Below are positions 25,588 through 34,552 of a DNA stretch of 64,000 nt, one piece after another. The DNA comes from UMGS1279 sp045536815 (GTDB taxonomy: Bacteria > Bacillota > Clostridia > Oscillospirales > Acutalibacteraceae). How positions within the stretch are numbered: the first letter of the stretch is position 1; each line of letters begins with the position of its first letter. The notes under the pieces are model-generated. The model was not told where the DNA came from. It did not search any database and saw only the letters and a program-made list of their open reading frames with translations. The translations under genes were made by a program, and so were the position numbers. Where the stretch lies: the NCBI GenBank assembly GCA_045536815.1, contig JAZSOH010000008.1, positions 13,173 to 77,172 on the forward strand, in the 5' to 3' direction.

Positions 25588-26913
25588 ATGAAATTCTTAA
25601 AAAGCGTTAAGCATGTAGCTTTTTTGGTTTTAGAAACCATTAAGGAAGATAGTATTAGCGTTTATAATTTTGTTTTAAAACTAATTAAAAATGTTTTCTC
25701 CTTTATATATAATTTATTTAAAAGGCTCCCGAAAACATATTCAAGGGTTTTGGCTTTTGGGCTTTCCTTTCTTTTGGTTTGGGGTATTGTTTCCACAGTT
25801 TTTGATGCGGTAGGCGTAATTTCTGCTTATAACGTTGTTGTAGAGAATAAGAAAATAGGAACAGTTAAGGATAAAACAGTTTTGGCAGAAGCCGAAATTT
25901 TAACCGCAAAGGTTCTTTCAAACTCGAAATGCAATTCACTCGTTTCCGACGCTAAGCTTATTCACGGGCTTTCCACCGAAGAAAAACTTCTTTCGGCTGA
26001 CGAGCTTTCAAAGAAAATTGTTGATGCATCTTCGAAAATCACCGAGTATGCGGTTTTAAGCATAAACGGTATTGCAGTTGCAGGAAGCGAAACCGAAGAA
26101 GAGGTTAACTCAATTTTGGAAGGTTACCTTAAAAACTATGAGCTTGAAGGCGATATGGAGGGTGTTGAATATTCCAAAAGCCTTTCGGTTATGACAAAAT
26201 ATATCCCGTTAGACGAAGCAAACAGTCTTGAAAAAACTGAAAATTTTGTTTTGAATAAAACTCTTCCGGTAGAGTCTTATAAAAAGATAGTAGAAACAGA
26301 AAGCGTTTCTTACGGTACTGAAAAAACTAAAAGCGCTGACCTTTTGGTAGGCTCAACAAAAACACTTTCTGCCGGTGAAAAAGGTGAAAAAGAGGTTACC
26401 TATAAGGTGTTTTACCAAAATGGTGTCGAAACCTCTAAGGTTGAAATTTCTTCTGTGGTTACAAAAAAACCTGTAGCGAAAAAGGTTTTGGTTGGTACAA
26501 AGCAGGTCACTGCTGCCGATAAAAACGGCGATGTTCCGATGTGTTGGCCTGTTAAAAGGGTTGAAAGGTCTTATGTTAGCTCTTATATGGGTGACGGTAG
26601 AGGACATAAAGGTATGGATATTGTAGCCCCTAAGGGAACTGCCATTTACGCAGGTTATAAAGGCGAGGTTATTTTCTCGGGCAGAGATAGTTCGGGCTAC
26701 GGCAATTATATAATTATCGACCATAAAAACGGGTATAAAACCCTTTACGCTCACTGTAGCGAGCTTTATGCAAAGGTTGGCGACATAGTTGCAACGGGTG
26801 AGCATATTGCCGCCGTTGGAACTACCGGCTATTCGACAGGAAACCATCTTCATTTTGAGGTTAGAAAAAATGGCTACCCTGTAAACCCTGCAAGGTTTAT
26901 AGGTACCAAATAA
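25588..26913 (+). CDS. G5-domain M23 metallopeptidase
   Basis: A 441-aa cell-wall hydrolase. A cytoplasmic start of about 50 residues precedes one membrane helix (53-75). A helical/beta linker follows, then a G5 domain (about 230-310: KKIVETESVSYGTEK, SAGEKGEKEVTYKVFYQNG) and a C-terminal LytM/M23 endopeptidase domain. Zinc and catalytic residues are present: HKGMDI, LYAHCS and NHLHFE. The enzyme should cut peptidoglycan cross-bridge peptides outside the membrane. AAAAAGGAGGAAG is a strong ribosome binding site. It is monocistronic between a promoter with operator-like repeats and a terminator. Confidence 0.93.
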   Translation: MKFLKSVKHVAFLVLETIKEDSISVYNFVLKLIKNVFSFIYNLFKRLPKTYSRVLAFGLSFLLVWGIVSTVFDAVGVISAYNVVVENKKIGTVKDKTVLAEAEILTAKVLSNSKCNSLVSDAKLIHGLSTEEKLLSADELSKKIVDASSKITEYAVLSINGIAVAGSETEEEVNSILEGYLKNYELEGDMEGVEYSKSLSVMTKYIPLDEANSLEKTENFVLNKTLPVESYKKIVETESVSYGTEKTKSADLLVGSTKTLSAGEKGEKEVTYKVFYQNGVETSKVEISSVVTKKPVAKKVLVGTKQVTAADKNGDVPMCWPVKRVERSYVSSYMGDGRGHKGMDIVAPKGTAIYAGYKGEVIFSGRDSSGYGNYIIIDHKNGYKTLYAHCSELYAKVGDIVATGEHIAAVGTTGYSTGNHLHFEVRKNGYPVNPARFIGTK

Positions 26914-26932
26914 AGTAAATAAATTTTTCTTT

Positions 26933-26965
26933 GCCACTGACTTTTAAAAGTCGGTGGCTTTTTTT
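26933..26965 (+). terminator. terminator of the M23 peptidase gene
   Basis: GCCACTGACTTTT pairs with AAAAGTCGGTGGC, followed by seven T's. Confidence 0.92.
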
Positions 26966-27028
26966 GACCTAAAAGTTGCTAACTGCATAAACTGTAATGA
27001 GTACCGTGTGAGAAAGGCCGTGGTATAA

Positions 27029-27250
27029 ATGAAGCGGTATTTTATTATTACCGGTACCGTTACCTATGCAATTAAGGGTCGCAATTTACTTCGCAGTAAG
27101 GGGTACTTTGCCGAAATAAGAAGACTTACCGAAATATCAGGTAATGTAGGTTGCGGGTACGGAATTCATACCGAATGTGAGCCTGAAAAAGCGAAAGAGC
27201 TATTTTCAGAAAATGGTATTAAATTTTTAGGCTTCAAACAGTCAGACTGA
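27029..27250 (+). CDS. DUF3343 protein (putative Se/S carrier)
   Basis: A 73-aa protein of the DUF3343 family, described as a putative Se/S carrier-like protein. It contains a conserved Cys in VGCGYGIHTECEPEKA and ends in the typical GxKFLGFK. It is followed by a class V aminotransferase related to cysteine desulfurases. This pairing recurs in Clostridia and is the main reason for thinking it receives sulfur or selenium; no biochemical proof is known to me. A short terminator hairpin lies between the two genes. Confidence 0.85.
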   Translation: MKRYFIITGTVTYAIKGRNLLRSKGYFAEIRRLTEISGNVGCGYGIHTECEPEKAKELFSENGIKFLGFKQSD

Positions 27251-27265
27251 ATATTTTTAAAGGGC

Positions 27266-27289
27266 AGGCAGAAATGTGTCTGCCTTTTT
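27266..27289 (+). terminator. short hairpin between DUF3343 and the aminotransferase
   Basis: AGGCAG pairs with CTGCCT and is followed by TTTT. The six-pair stem may only attenuate transcription into the next gene. Confidence 0.6.
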
Positions 27290-27303
27290 AGTGGGGGATA
27301 AGT

Positions 27304-28446
27304 ATGATATATTTAGATAACGCGGCGACAAGCGGCAAAAAGCCTCAAATTGTTATAAACGCTGTAAGTAAAGCCTTAACAGAACGCTCTGCCAACCCCG
27401 GAAGAGGGGGACATAATTTATCTGTTTTGGCGTCAGAAGAGGTTTTTGCGGCTAGAAGTAAGGTTGCAAAATTTTTTGGCGCAAAGGGTGAGGATAGGGT
27501 TATTTTTACCCCATCTTGTACCTATGCACTAAATTTTGCGATTAAAGGGGTAATGCGAAGGGGCGAGCATATAATTATATCTTCTATGGAGCATAACGCT
27601 GCGGCACGGCCAACCGAAACAATCAAAAGGCTAGGTGCCGAGGTTGATGTAGCCGAGATAATTTTTGGAGATAAAGAGGCAACAGTTCGTTCTTTTAAAC
27701 GGCTTATAAGACCAAACACAAGGGCTATTTTGCTAATGCATGCATCAAATGTTACAGGAGAAATATTTCCTATAGAAGCTTTGGGAGAACTGTGCGCTCA
27801 AAAAGGAATTTTGTTTATAGTAGACGCTGCTCAAACGGCAGGTGTAATTCCTATAGATATGCAAAAAATGCATATCGATTTTTTGGCGATAGCACCCCAT
27901 AAAGGGCTTTATGCGCCTATGGGTACAGGAATTTTGATAGCAAATAAGGATATACCTTTTACAATTATTGAGGGTGGAACGGGTGTTGCCTCACTGCTTA
28001 GCACACAACCTTTAGAATATCCTGAAAGATTTGAAAGCGGTACTGTTAATTTGCCCGGAATTATGGGAATTTCGGCGGGAATTGATTTTGTAAATCAAAA
28101 GGGAATGGATAAAATTTATTTGTCTGAGCTTTCGCTTATTAAATATTTGTACTCGGCCCTTACAAAAATTAGCGGCGTACAACTTTATACGCCTTTTCCA
28201 AAGGAAAACGAGTTTGTCCCACTACTTTCTTTTAATATAAGAAATGCCGATTCTTCTACAGTATCAAAAATGCTAAACGATATGGGAATAGCGGTCAGGG
28301 GAGGGCTACATTGTGCTCCGTTTGCTCATAAAAGGCTTGGTACAATAGGTGGCGGCACCGTAAGGGTAAGCCCGAGCGTCTTTAGTAGTCGTGCCGATAT
28401 AGAAAAACTTATTTTTTGTGTTAGAAAGATAGCTAGCAAATTTTAG
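27304..28446 (+). CDS. class V aminotransferase (cysteine desulfurase-like)
   Basis: A 380-aa fold-type I PLP enzyme of the NifS/Csd group. It opens with MIYLDNAATSGKKP. The PLP site shows VDAAQTAGVIPIDM, and the Schiff-base Lys is in APHKGLYAPMGTG. The loop Cys expected of a desulfurase is in GLHCAPFAHKRLGT, followed by GTVRVSPS, as in the group II (SufS/Csd-like) family annotated as cysteine desulfurase family protein. It probably removes sulfur from cysteine (or selenium from selenocysteine) and passes it to the DUF3343 protein. No IscU/SufU scaffold is nearby. Confidence 0.88.
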   Translation: MIYLDNAATSGKKPQIVINAVSKALTERSANPGRGGHNLSVLASEEVFAARSKVAKFFGAKGEDRVIFTPSCTYALNFAIKGVMRRGEHIIISSMEHNAAARPTETIKRLGAEVDVAEIIFGDKEATVRSFKRLIRPNTRAILLMHASNVTGEIFPIEALGELCAQKGILFIVDAAQTAGVIPIDMQKMHIDFLAIAPHKGLYAPMGTGILIANKDIPFTIIEGGTGVASLLSTQPLEYPERFESGTVNLPGIMGISAGIDFVNQKGMDKIYLSELSLIKYLYSALTKISGVQLYTPFPKENEFVPLLSFNIRNADSSTVSKMLNDMGIAVRGGLHCAPFAHKRLGTIGGGTVRVSPSVFSSRADIEKLIFCVRKIASKF

Positions 28447-28465
28447 AAAAAGTAAAAAAATTAGA

Positions 28466-28494
28466 TAGACAAAAGCATTTTAATATGTTATACT
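28466..28494 (+). promoter_or_regulatory. promoter of rhaA
   Basis: TAGACA, 17 nt, TATACT, about 30 nt before the start codon. Confidence 0.7.
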
Positions 28495-28527
28495 CTAAAT
28501 GTATTAAAATGCAAGGAGATGTTTTTT

Positions 28528-29778
28528 GTGAAAACAGAAAAAGCATATTTGTTAGCAAAAGAAAAATACGCTGAAATTGGCGTAGATACTGATGCCGTTT
28601 TAGAAAGGCTTCAGGATACCGTTATTTCTATGCATTGTTGGCAGGGAGATGATGTTAACGGTTTCCTTTTTAAAGATGTTGAGCTTAGCGGTGGTATCCA
28701 GACCACAGGTAACTATCCCGGTGCAGCAACCACTGCGGAAGAACTTCGTGCGGATATTGAAAAGGCAATGTCCCTTATCCCCGGTAAACAAAAATTAAAT
28801 CTTCACGCTATTTATGCCGATACTGACGAAAAGGTTGACCTTGACGCACTTGAGCCCCGCCATTTTGAAAGATGGGTTAATTGGGCTAAAGAAAAGGGAA
28901 TTGGTCTTGACTTTAACCCAACCTGCTTCAGTCATCCTATGGCAGACAGCGGTTTTACAATTAGTAGTGCCGATGAGAATGTTAGAAATTTCTGGATTCG
29001 TCATTGTAAACAGTCTAGAAAAATCGCCGCTTATTTTGGTAAAGAGCTTGGTGAGACATGTGTAACAAACTTCTGGTTCCCCGACGGATATAAAGATAAC
29101 CCTGTTGATAAAGAGGGTCCAAGATATCGTATGATGACCGCTTTAGACGAGGTTTTTGCAGAAGAGTATGACGAAAAATATACTAAAGACGCATTAGAGA
29201 GTAAGGTTTTTGGTATCGGTGCTGAAAGCTATACTGTAGGCTCTAATGAGTTTGCCCTTGGCTATGCAGTTTCAAGGGGCAAAATGTACTGTTTGGATGC
29301 AGGACATTTCCATCCTACCGAGGTCATTTCTGATAAAATTCCTTCAGTTTTACTTTTCACAGATAAACTTCTCTTGCACGTTAGCCGACCTGTTCGTTGG
29401 GATAGTGACCACGTTGTTATTATGGATGACGAGCTTTTGGCTATTGCAAATAATCTAGTTCGCACAAATCTTATCGACCGTACATATATTGGTCTTGACT
29501 TCTTTGATGCAAGTATCAACCGTATTGCCGCTTGGGTAATCGGCACACGTAATATGCAAAAGGCCCTTCTTCGCGCAATGCTTGAGCCTACTAAGGACCT
29601 TATTGATGCAGAACTTAGCGGCGACTATACCGCCCGACTTGCTCTTACAGAGGAATATAAAACATATCCTTTCGGCGCAGTTTGGGACTATTTCTGCGAG
29701 AAAAATGGTGTTCCCGTTGGCTCGAAGTGGTTAGATGAGGTTAGAACCTACGAAAAAGAAGTTCTTTTAAAGAGATAA
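28528..29778 (+). CDS. rhaA: L-rhamnose isomerase
   Basis: A 416-aa metal-dependent TIM-barrel aldose-ketose isomerase, converting L-rhamnose to L-rhamnulose. GTG 28528 is the likely start, as AAGGAG ends nine nt upstream; the ATG at 28519 directly abuts that site. Motifs: VISMHCWQGDDVNGFLF, GIQTTGNYPGAA, NLHAIYA, GLDFNPTCFSHPMA, LDAGHFHPTEVISDKIPS and HVSRPVRWDSDHVV (metal ligands), all typical of RhaA. No rhamnulokinase, aldolase, mutarotase, transporter or AraC regulator is adjacent. The rest of the pathway must be elsewhere, or the enzyme isomerises another sugar such as L-mannose or D-allose. Confidence 0.95.
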   Translation: MKTEKAYLLAKEKYAEIGVDTDAVLERLQDTVISMHCWQGDDVNGFLFKDVELSGGIQTTGNYPGAATTAEELRADIEKAMSLIPGKQKLNLHAIYADTDEKVDLDALEPRHFERWVNWAKEKGIGLDFNPTCFSHPMADSGFTISSADENVRNFWIRHCKQSRKIAAYFGKELGETCVTNFWFPDGYKDNPVDKEGPRYRMMTALDEVFAEEYDEKYTKDALESKVFGIGAESYTVGSNEFALGYAVSRGKMYCLDAGHFHPTEVISDKIPSVLLFTDKLLLHVSRPVRWDSDHVVIMDDELLAIANNLVRTNLIDRTYIGLDFFDASINRIAAWVIGTRNMQKALLRAMLEPTKDLIDAELSGDYTARLALTEEYKTYPFGAVWDYFCEKNGVPVGSKWLDEVRTYEKEVLLKR

Positions 29779-29786
29779 TTTTTATG

Positions 29787-29818
29787 CCGCCTGAATGAAA
29801 AATTCGGGCGGTTTTTTT
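29787..29818 (+). terminator. terminator of rhaA
   Basis: CCGCCTGAAT pairs with ATTCGGGCGG (one G-T pair), followed by seven T's. Confidence 0.92.
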
Positions 29819-29876
29819 GCATTTGAAAAGAGCATAATTTTTTTGCTATTTTCTTAAAAATGGTAGGGCTTTTTTG

Positions 29877-29905
29877 TTGACAAAATACAGGGTGTATGTT
29901 ATAAT
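29877..29905 (+). promoter_or_regulatory. promoter of the pyr operon
   Basis: A perfect TTGACA, 17-nt spacer and TATAAT. The transcript would begin near 29912, leaving a leader of about 240 nt before pyrC. Confidence 0.92.
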
Positions 29906-29911
29906 CTTTAA

Positions 29912-30151
29912 AGTAAATCTTTAAGTCGATACTGTGATGTCGGCAAGGTTGATATATGTTAAAACTTCAGGCCAAAAAACTTTAAGGTTTTCTTTTGGTT
30001 TGTTTTTTTGAGTATAGTCTGTCTTGCCCTTTTCGGCGAGGCTTTTTTATTATGCCTATGAGCGAAAAAGAGCCAAAAGACACCTTAAAACCGCCCTTTT
30101 AGGCTGGTTTAGGTTCGAAATCTGTCACACTATATAAATGGAGGAACTATG
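29912..30151 (+). promoter_or_regulatory. pyr leader with transcription attenuator (PyrR-type candidate)
   Basis: The leader holds an intrinsic terminator at 30021-30048: GTCTTGCC pairs with GGCGAGGC, followed by TTTTTT. A segment 75 nt earlier, GGCAAGG (29942-29948), is complementary to the TCTTGCC arm of that terminator and can form the competing antiterminator. In Bacillus pyr leaders the PyrR-binding anti-antiterminator loop carries a similar purine-rich GxxxGCAAGG segment; here it is TGTGATGTCGGCAAGG. The arrangement therefore fits PyrR/UMP-controlled attenuation, although pyrR itself is not in the window. An A/T-rich hairpin (29971-30000) lies between. The distal part (30114-30132) carries a 19-nt motif also found before fhs. 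Confidence 0.7.
30021..30048 (+). terminator. attenuator terminator in the pyr leader
   Basis: An 8-bp stem, GTCTTGCC/GGCGAGGC, with a 6-nt loop and six T's, about 105 nt before pyrC. Confidence 0.8.
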
Positions 30152-31369
30152 ATGAAAACGGTTGACAACAATTTAGATTTTTCAGTAGAAGCGCTTTCGG
30201 GTGTTGTTGCCTCTGTTTTGTCGACCGACGAAATCAGTGCCTTTATTTCCAAAAAATATGTTGTCTTTCCCGGTTTTTGCGATGTGCATGTGCATTTTCG
30301 TGAGCCGGGTTTTTCTTATAAAGAAACAATTCTTTCCGGCTCTAATGCGGCGGCGAGGGGTGGATATACGGCGGTTTTAACTATGCCAAACCTAAATCCC
30401 GTTCCCGATAGTGCCGAAAATCTCAAAAAACAACTTGACATAATAGAGAAGGATGCAACCATTTCGGTTTATCCCTATGGCTCAATAACCGTTTCCCAGT
30501 TGGGTGAAGAGCTTTCGGATATGGAGGGTATGGCCGAAAATGCTATAGCCTTTTCGGATGACGGTAAAGGTGTTCAAAACGAAGAGCTCATGAAAAGCGC
30601 AATGTTAAAGGCAAAGGCGCTAGGGAAAATTATTGTTGCCCACTGTGAAGAAAATTCCCTTTTAAACGGCGGTTATATTCATCTTGGTGAGTATGCGAAG
30701 AAAAATGGGCATAGAGGAATTTGTTCAGAAAGTGAATATCTACCTATTGAGCGCGATTTAAAGCTCGCAAAGGAAACGGGCGCGGCATATCACGTATGCC
30801 ACATTTCGACTAAAGAAAGTGTTGAGCTTATAAGAAAGGCTAAAAAAGAAGGTGTTGATGTCACCTGCGAAACGGCGCCGCACTATCTTGTTATGGATGA
30901 TAGCTTTTTAAAAGAAGAAGGCAGATTTAAAATGAATCCGCCGCTTAGAAGCGCTGAGGATAGAAAAGCTTTGGTAGAAGGCATTTTAGACGGCACTATT
31001 GATATGATAGCAACCGACCACGCGCCACACAGCGCCGAGGAAAAAGCCAAAGGCTTAGAAAAAAGCGCATTTGGTATAGTGGGGCTTGAAACCGCCTTTG
31101 CGGTTATGTATACAAACTTTGTTAAAACAGGTTTAATTAGTCTTGAAAGGCTTATTGAACTTATGGCAATAAATCCAAGAAAAAGGTTTAATATTACGCC
31201 CCAAAAAGAATTTACGGTTTGGGATTTAGAAAAAGAAATAACCGTAAACCCCGACGAATTTTTGTCTAAGGGTAAAGCGACTCCTTTCGAGGGAGCAAAG
31301 CTTTTTGGAAGCTGTGTACTAACAGTTTCAAACGGCAAAGTGGTTTATAGAGATTTAGGAGGAAAATAA
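30152..31369 (+). CDS. pyrC: dihydroorotase
   Basis: A 405-aa class I dihydroorotase (AllB/PyrC amidohydrolase type) closing carbamoyl-aspartate to dihydroorotate. Two ATGs occur at 30149 and 30152; the second is better spaced from GGAGG. Metal-site motifs: FCDVHVHFREPG (HxH), GGYTAVLTMPNLNP, ITVSQLG, HCEEN, YHVCHIST and ATDHAPHS with the catalytic Asp. It heads the pyr operon, directly after the attenuator, and ends 1 nt before carB. Confidence 0.96.
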   Translation: MKTVDNNLDFSVEALSGVVASVLSTDEISAFISKKYVVFPGFCDVHVHFREPGFSYKETILSGSNAAARGGYTAVLTMPNLNPVPDSAENLKKQLDIIEKDATISVYPYGSITVSQLGEELSDMEGMAENAIAFSDDGKGVQNEELMKSAMLKAKALGKIIVAHCEENSLLNGGYIHLGEYAKKNGHRGICSESEYLPIERDLKLAKETGAAYHVCHISTKESVELIRKAKKEGVDVTCETAPHYLVMDDSFLKEEGRFKMNPPLRSAEDRKALVEGILDGTIDMIATDHAPHSAEEKAKGLEKSAFGIVGLETAFAVMYTNFVKTGLISLERLIELMAINPRKRFNITPQKEFTVWDLEKEITVNPDEFLSKGKATPFEGAKLFGSCVLTVSNGKVVYRDLGGK

Positions 31370-31370
31370 G

Positions 31371-34300
31371 ATGGCAAAAAGAACAGATATTAAAAAGATT
31401 TTGATTATAGGCTCAGGTCCTATTGTTATCGGTCAAGCGGCAGAGTTTGACTATGCAGGTACTCAGGCTTGTTTGGCACTTAAGGAAGAGGGATATGAGG
31501 TTATTCTTTGCAACTCCAACCCTGCTACTATTATGACCGACACCACTATTGCTGATAAGGTTTATATGGAGCCTCTTACTCTTGAGTATGTTGCTAAAAT
31601 TTTACGTTATGAGCGTCCCGACGCTATTGTCCCCGGTATTGGCGGACAAACAGGATTAAACCTTGCAATGCAGCTTAAAGAAAAAGGCGTTTTGGAAGAG
31701 TGTGGCGTTGAACTTTTAGGTACCAGCAGTGAAAGTATTGAAATGGCAGAGGATAGAGAACTTTTTAAAGAGCTTTGCCAGTCAATCGGCGAGCCCACAA
31801 TTCCGTCTGAAATCACATATAATATCGACGAGGCGAAGGCTGCAGCCGAGAGAATCGGTTACCCTGTTGTTCTTCGTCCCGCTTTTACCCTTGGCGGTAC
31901 AGGTGGCGGTTTTGCATATAATGAAGAGGAACTTGTTGAGGTTGGTCTTAATGCCTTCAAGCTTTCTCCCGTTCATCAGGTGCTTATTGAAAAAAGTGTT
32001 AAAGGATATAAGGAAATTGAGTTTGAGGTAATGCGCGACTCTAAGGATAACGCTATTACAATATGCGGTATGGAAAACATCGACCCCGTCGGTGTTCATA
32101 CAGGCGATTCTATTGTTGTGGCTCCTATTATGACTCTAAATGACCACGACCTTAAAATGCTTAACGATAGCGCAATTAAGCTTATAAGACACCTTAAAAT
32201 CGAGGGCGGTTGTAATGTTCAGTTTGCGCTCAACCCAAATTCAAGCGAATATTATTTGATTGAGGTTAACCCTAGGGTTTCGCGTTCTTCTGCTCTTGCT
32301 TCTAAGGCTAGTGGTTATCCTATTGCACGTGTTACCGCTAAAATTGCTGTTGGTATGGAGCTTAGCGAAATTGCAATAGCAAATACCACCGCAGAGTTTG
32401 AGCCTAGCCTTGATTACGTTATTGCTAAGCTTCCTAGGTTCCCGTTTGACAAGTTTGCAACCGCAACCAACACACTTGGAACTCAAATGAAGGCAACGGG
32501 TGAGGTTATGGGTATTGGCTCTAACCTTGAAGAATGTCTTTTAAAATCGGTTCGCTCTCTTGAAATAGGCGCTCATCATTTCCATTTGCCTAAGTTTGAT
32601 AATATGAGCGAAACAGAGCTTTATGATTATTTAAACGAATTCAAAGACGATAACATATTCTGTATTGCTGAGCTTTTCCGCCGTGGCGCAAAGGTTGAGA
32701 AAATACACGAAATCACAAAGATTACTGCATATTTCTTAGAGGCGGTTGAAAGAATCGTTAAAATGGAAAAGGAACTTGCAGATAATAAGGATTTAGATAC
32801 CCTTAAAAAAGCAAAGAAAATGGGCTTTGGAGATAAGTTTATTGCAAAGCTTTGGGGCTTAAACGAAATCGATATTTATAATATGAGAAAAGAAAATAAT
32901 CTTTTCCCGATTTATAAAATGGTTGATACCTGCCATACAAATGCTTATATTCCTTACTTCTATTCTTCATATACAGGTGAGAATGCGTCAAGACTCACCG
33001 ATAAAAAGAAGATAGTTGTGCTTGGCGCAGGCCCTATTCGTATAGGTCAGGGTGTTGAGTTTGACTATTCTACGGTTCACGCCGTTACAACTATTAAAAA
33101 TTCGGGCTACGAGGCAATTATTATCAATAATAACCCTGAAACAGTGTCAACCGATTATACAACGGCCGACAAGCTTTATTTCGAGCCCCTTACTCCCGAA
33201 GATGTAATGAATATTATAGAGTTTGAAAAACCTGATGGCGTAGTTGCTTCCCTTGGTGGACAAACCGCGATTAACCTTGCAGAGCCACTTAGGGATAGGG
33301 GAGTTAAAATTATCGGTACCGACTGTGACGCTATTGAACGCGCCGAGAATAGAGATAGTTTTGAAAAAATTCTTTTAGACCTAAACATTCCTCAGCCAAA
33401 GGGACAAGCGGTTACTAAAATTGAAGACGGTGTTGCTGCGGCAAAAGAAATCGGCTATCCCGTGCTTGTTAGACCGAGCTTTGTTTTGGGCGGTAGAGCA
33501 ATGCAGATAGTTGCTAATGAGGAGCAGCTTCGCACATACCTTAAAACTGCGGTTGAAATTGATGAGGACCGCCCTGTTTTGGTTGACAAATATATTCAGG
33601 GTAAAGAGGTTGAAATTGACGCAATTTGCGACGGAAGAGATGTTTTCGTGCCCGGTATTATGGAGCTTGTAGAACGTACAGGTGTTCATAGCGGCGACTC
33701 GATAAGCGTTTACCCAACCTTTAGCATTTCCGATAAGGTTAAGGGTACAATCTTGCAGTATGCTAAGAAGCTTGGTCTTGGAATAGGTATTGTTGGTCTT
33801 TACAACATTCAGTTTATTGTTGATGAAAATGACGAAGTGTTTATTATTGAGGTTAACCCGCGTTCATCACGTACCGTTCCTTTCCTTTCAAAAGCAACGG
33901 GTTACAGCCTTGCCGATATTGCCACCGAGGTTATTATGGGCAAAAGCCTAAAGGAACAGGGCATTTTCGATATTTACCCCAAGGAAAAAGACCGTTGGTA
34001 TGTAAAGGTCCCGGTTTTCTCTTTCAATAAAATTAGAGGACTTGATGCATATCTTTCTCCCGAAATGAAGTCTACAGGCGAAGCTATCGGCTATGACGAT
34101 AAGCTTAACAGAGCCCTTTATAAAGCTCTTCAGGCTTCGGGTATGCACCTTCAAAATTACGGCACAGTACTTGCAACTATTGCCGATAAGGATAAGGAAG
34201 AAGCGCTTCCTCTTATCAGAAGATTTTATAATCTTGGCTTTAATATTGAGGCTACCGAGGGTACTGCCGCATTCCTTAAGAAAAACGGAATTCGTACCCA

Positions 34301-34541
34301 TGTCAGAAAGAAGATAAGCGATGATACTGAAGAAATTCCTTCGGCAATTCGCAAGGGACATATCGCTTATGTAATAAATACAAGAGATGTAGGCTCTGTA
34401 GGAACTGAAAATGACGGCCAAAAAATTCGTCAGTGCGCTACCGAAAATAACGTAACTATTTTCACAGCGCTTGATACCGTTAAGGTGCTTTTGGACGTTT
34501 TGGAAGAAACTACACTTACAATTTCAACAATAGATGCGTAG
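31371..34541 (+). CDS. carB: carbamoyl phosphate synthase large subunit
   Basis: A 1056-aa synthetase subunit with two ATP-grasp halves (about 1-400 and 550-930), an oligomerisation segment and a C-terminal MGS-like allosteric domain. It opens with KKILIIGSGPIVIGQAAEFDYAGTQ, and the second half repeats this as VVLGAGPIRIGQGVEFDY. The small glutaminase subunit CarA is normally adjacent but is absent here. Glutamine hydrolysis must come from carA elsewhere, or from a subunit shared with an arginine-specific enzyme. Confidence 0.98.
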   Translation: MAKRTDIKKILIIGSGPIVIGQAAEFDYAGTQACLALKEEGYEVILCNSNPATIMTDTTIADKVYMEPLTLEYVAKILRYERPDAIVPGIGGQTGLNLAMQLKEKGVLEECGVELLGTSSESIEMAEDRELFKELCQSIGEPTIPSEITYNIDEAKAAAERIGYPVVLRPAFTLGGTGGGFAYNEEELVEVGLNAFKLSPVHQVLIEKSVKGYKEIEFEVMRDSKDNAITICGMENIDPVGVHTGDSIVVAPIMTLNDHDLKMLNDSAIKLIRHLKIEGGCNVQFALNPNSSEYYLIEVNPRVSRSSALASKASGYPIARVTAKIAVGMELSEIAIANTTAEFEPSLDYVIAKLPRFPFDKFATATNTLGTQMKATGEVMGIGSNLEECLLKSVRSLEIGAHHFHLPKFDNMSETELYDYLNEFKDDNIFCIAELFRRGAKVEKIHEITKITAYFLEAVERIVKMEKELADNKDLDTLKKAKKMGFGDKFIAKLWGLNEIDIYNMRKENNLFPIYKMVDTCHTNAYIPYFYSSYTGENASRLTDKKKIVVLGAGPIRIGQGVEFDYSTVHAVTTIKNSGYEAIIINNNPETVSTDYTTADKLYFEPLTPEDVMNIIEFEKPDGVVASLGGQTAINLAEPLRDRGVKIIGTDCDAIERAENRDSFEKILLDLNIPQPKGQAVTKIEDGVAAAKEIGYPVLVRPSFVLGGRAMQIVANEEQLRTYLKTAVEIDEDRPVLVDKYIQGKEVEIDAICDGRDVFVPGIMELVERTGVHSGDSISVYPTFSISDKVKGTILQYAKKLGLGIGIVGLYNIQFIVDENDEVFIIEVNPRSSRTVPFLSKATGYSLADIATEVIMGKSLKEQGIFDIYPKEKDRWYVKVPVFSFNKIRGLDAYLSPEMKSTGEAIGYDDKLNRALYKALQASGMHLQNYGTVLATIADKDKEEALPLIRRFYNLGFNIEATEGTAAFLKKNGIRTHVRKKISDDTEEIPSAIRKGHIAYVINTRDVGSVGTENDGQKIRQCATENNVTIFTALDTVKVLLDVLEETTLTISTIDA

Positions 34542-34552
34542 AGTGGTTTAAA

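Noticed and set aside
28441..28530. ATG 28519 as the rhaA start
   Set aside because: It directly touches the AAGGAG ribosome binding site; GTG 28528 has normal spacing.
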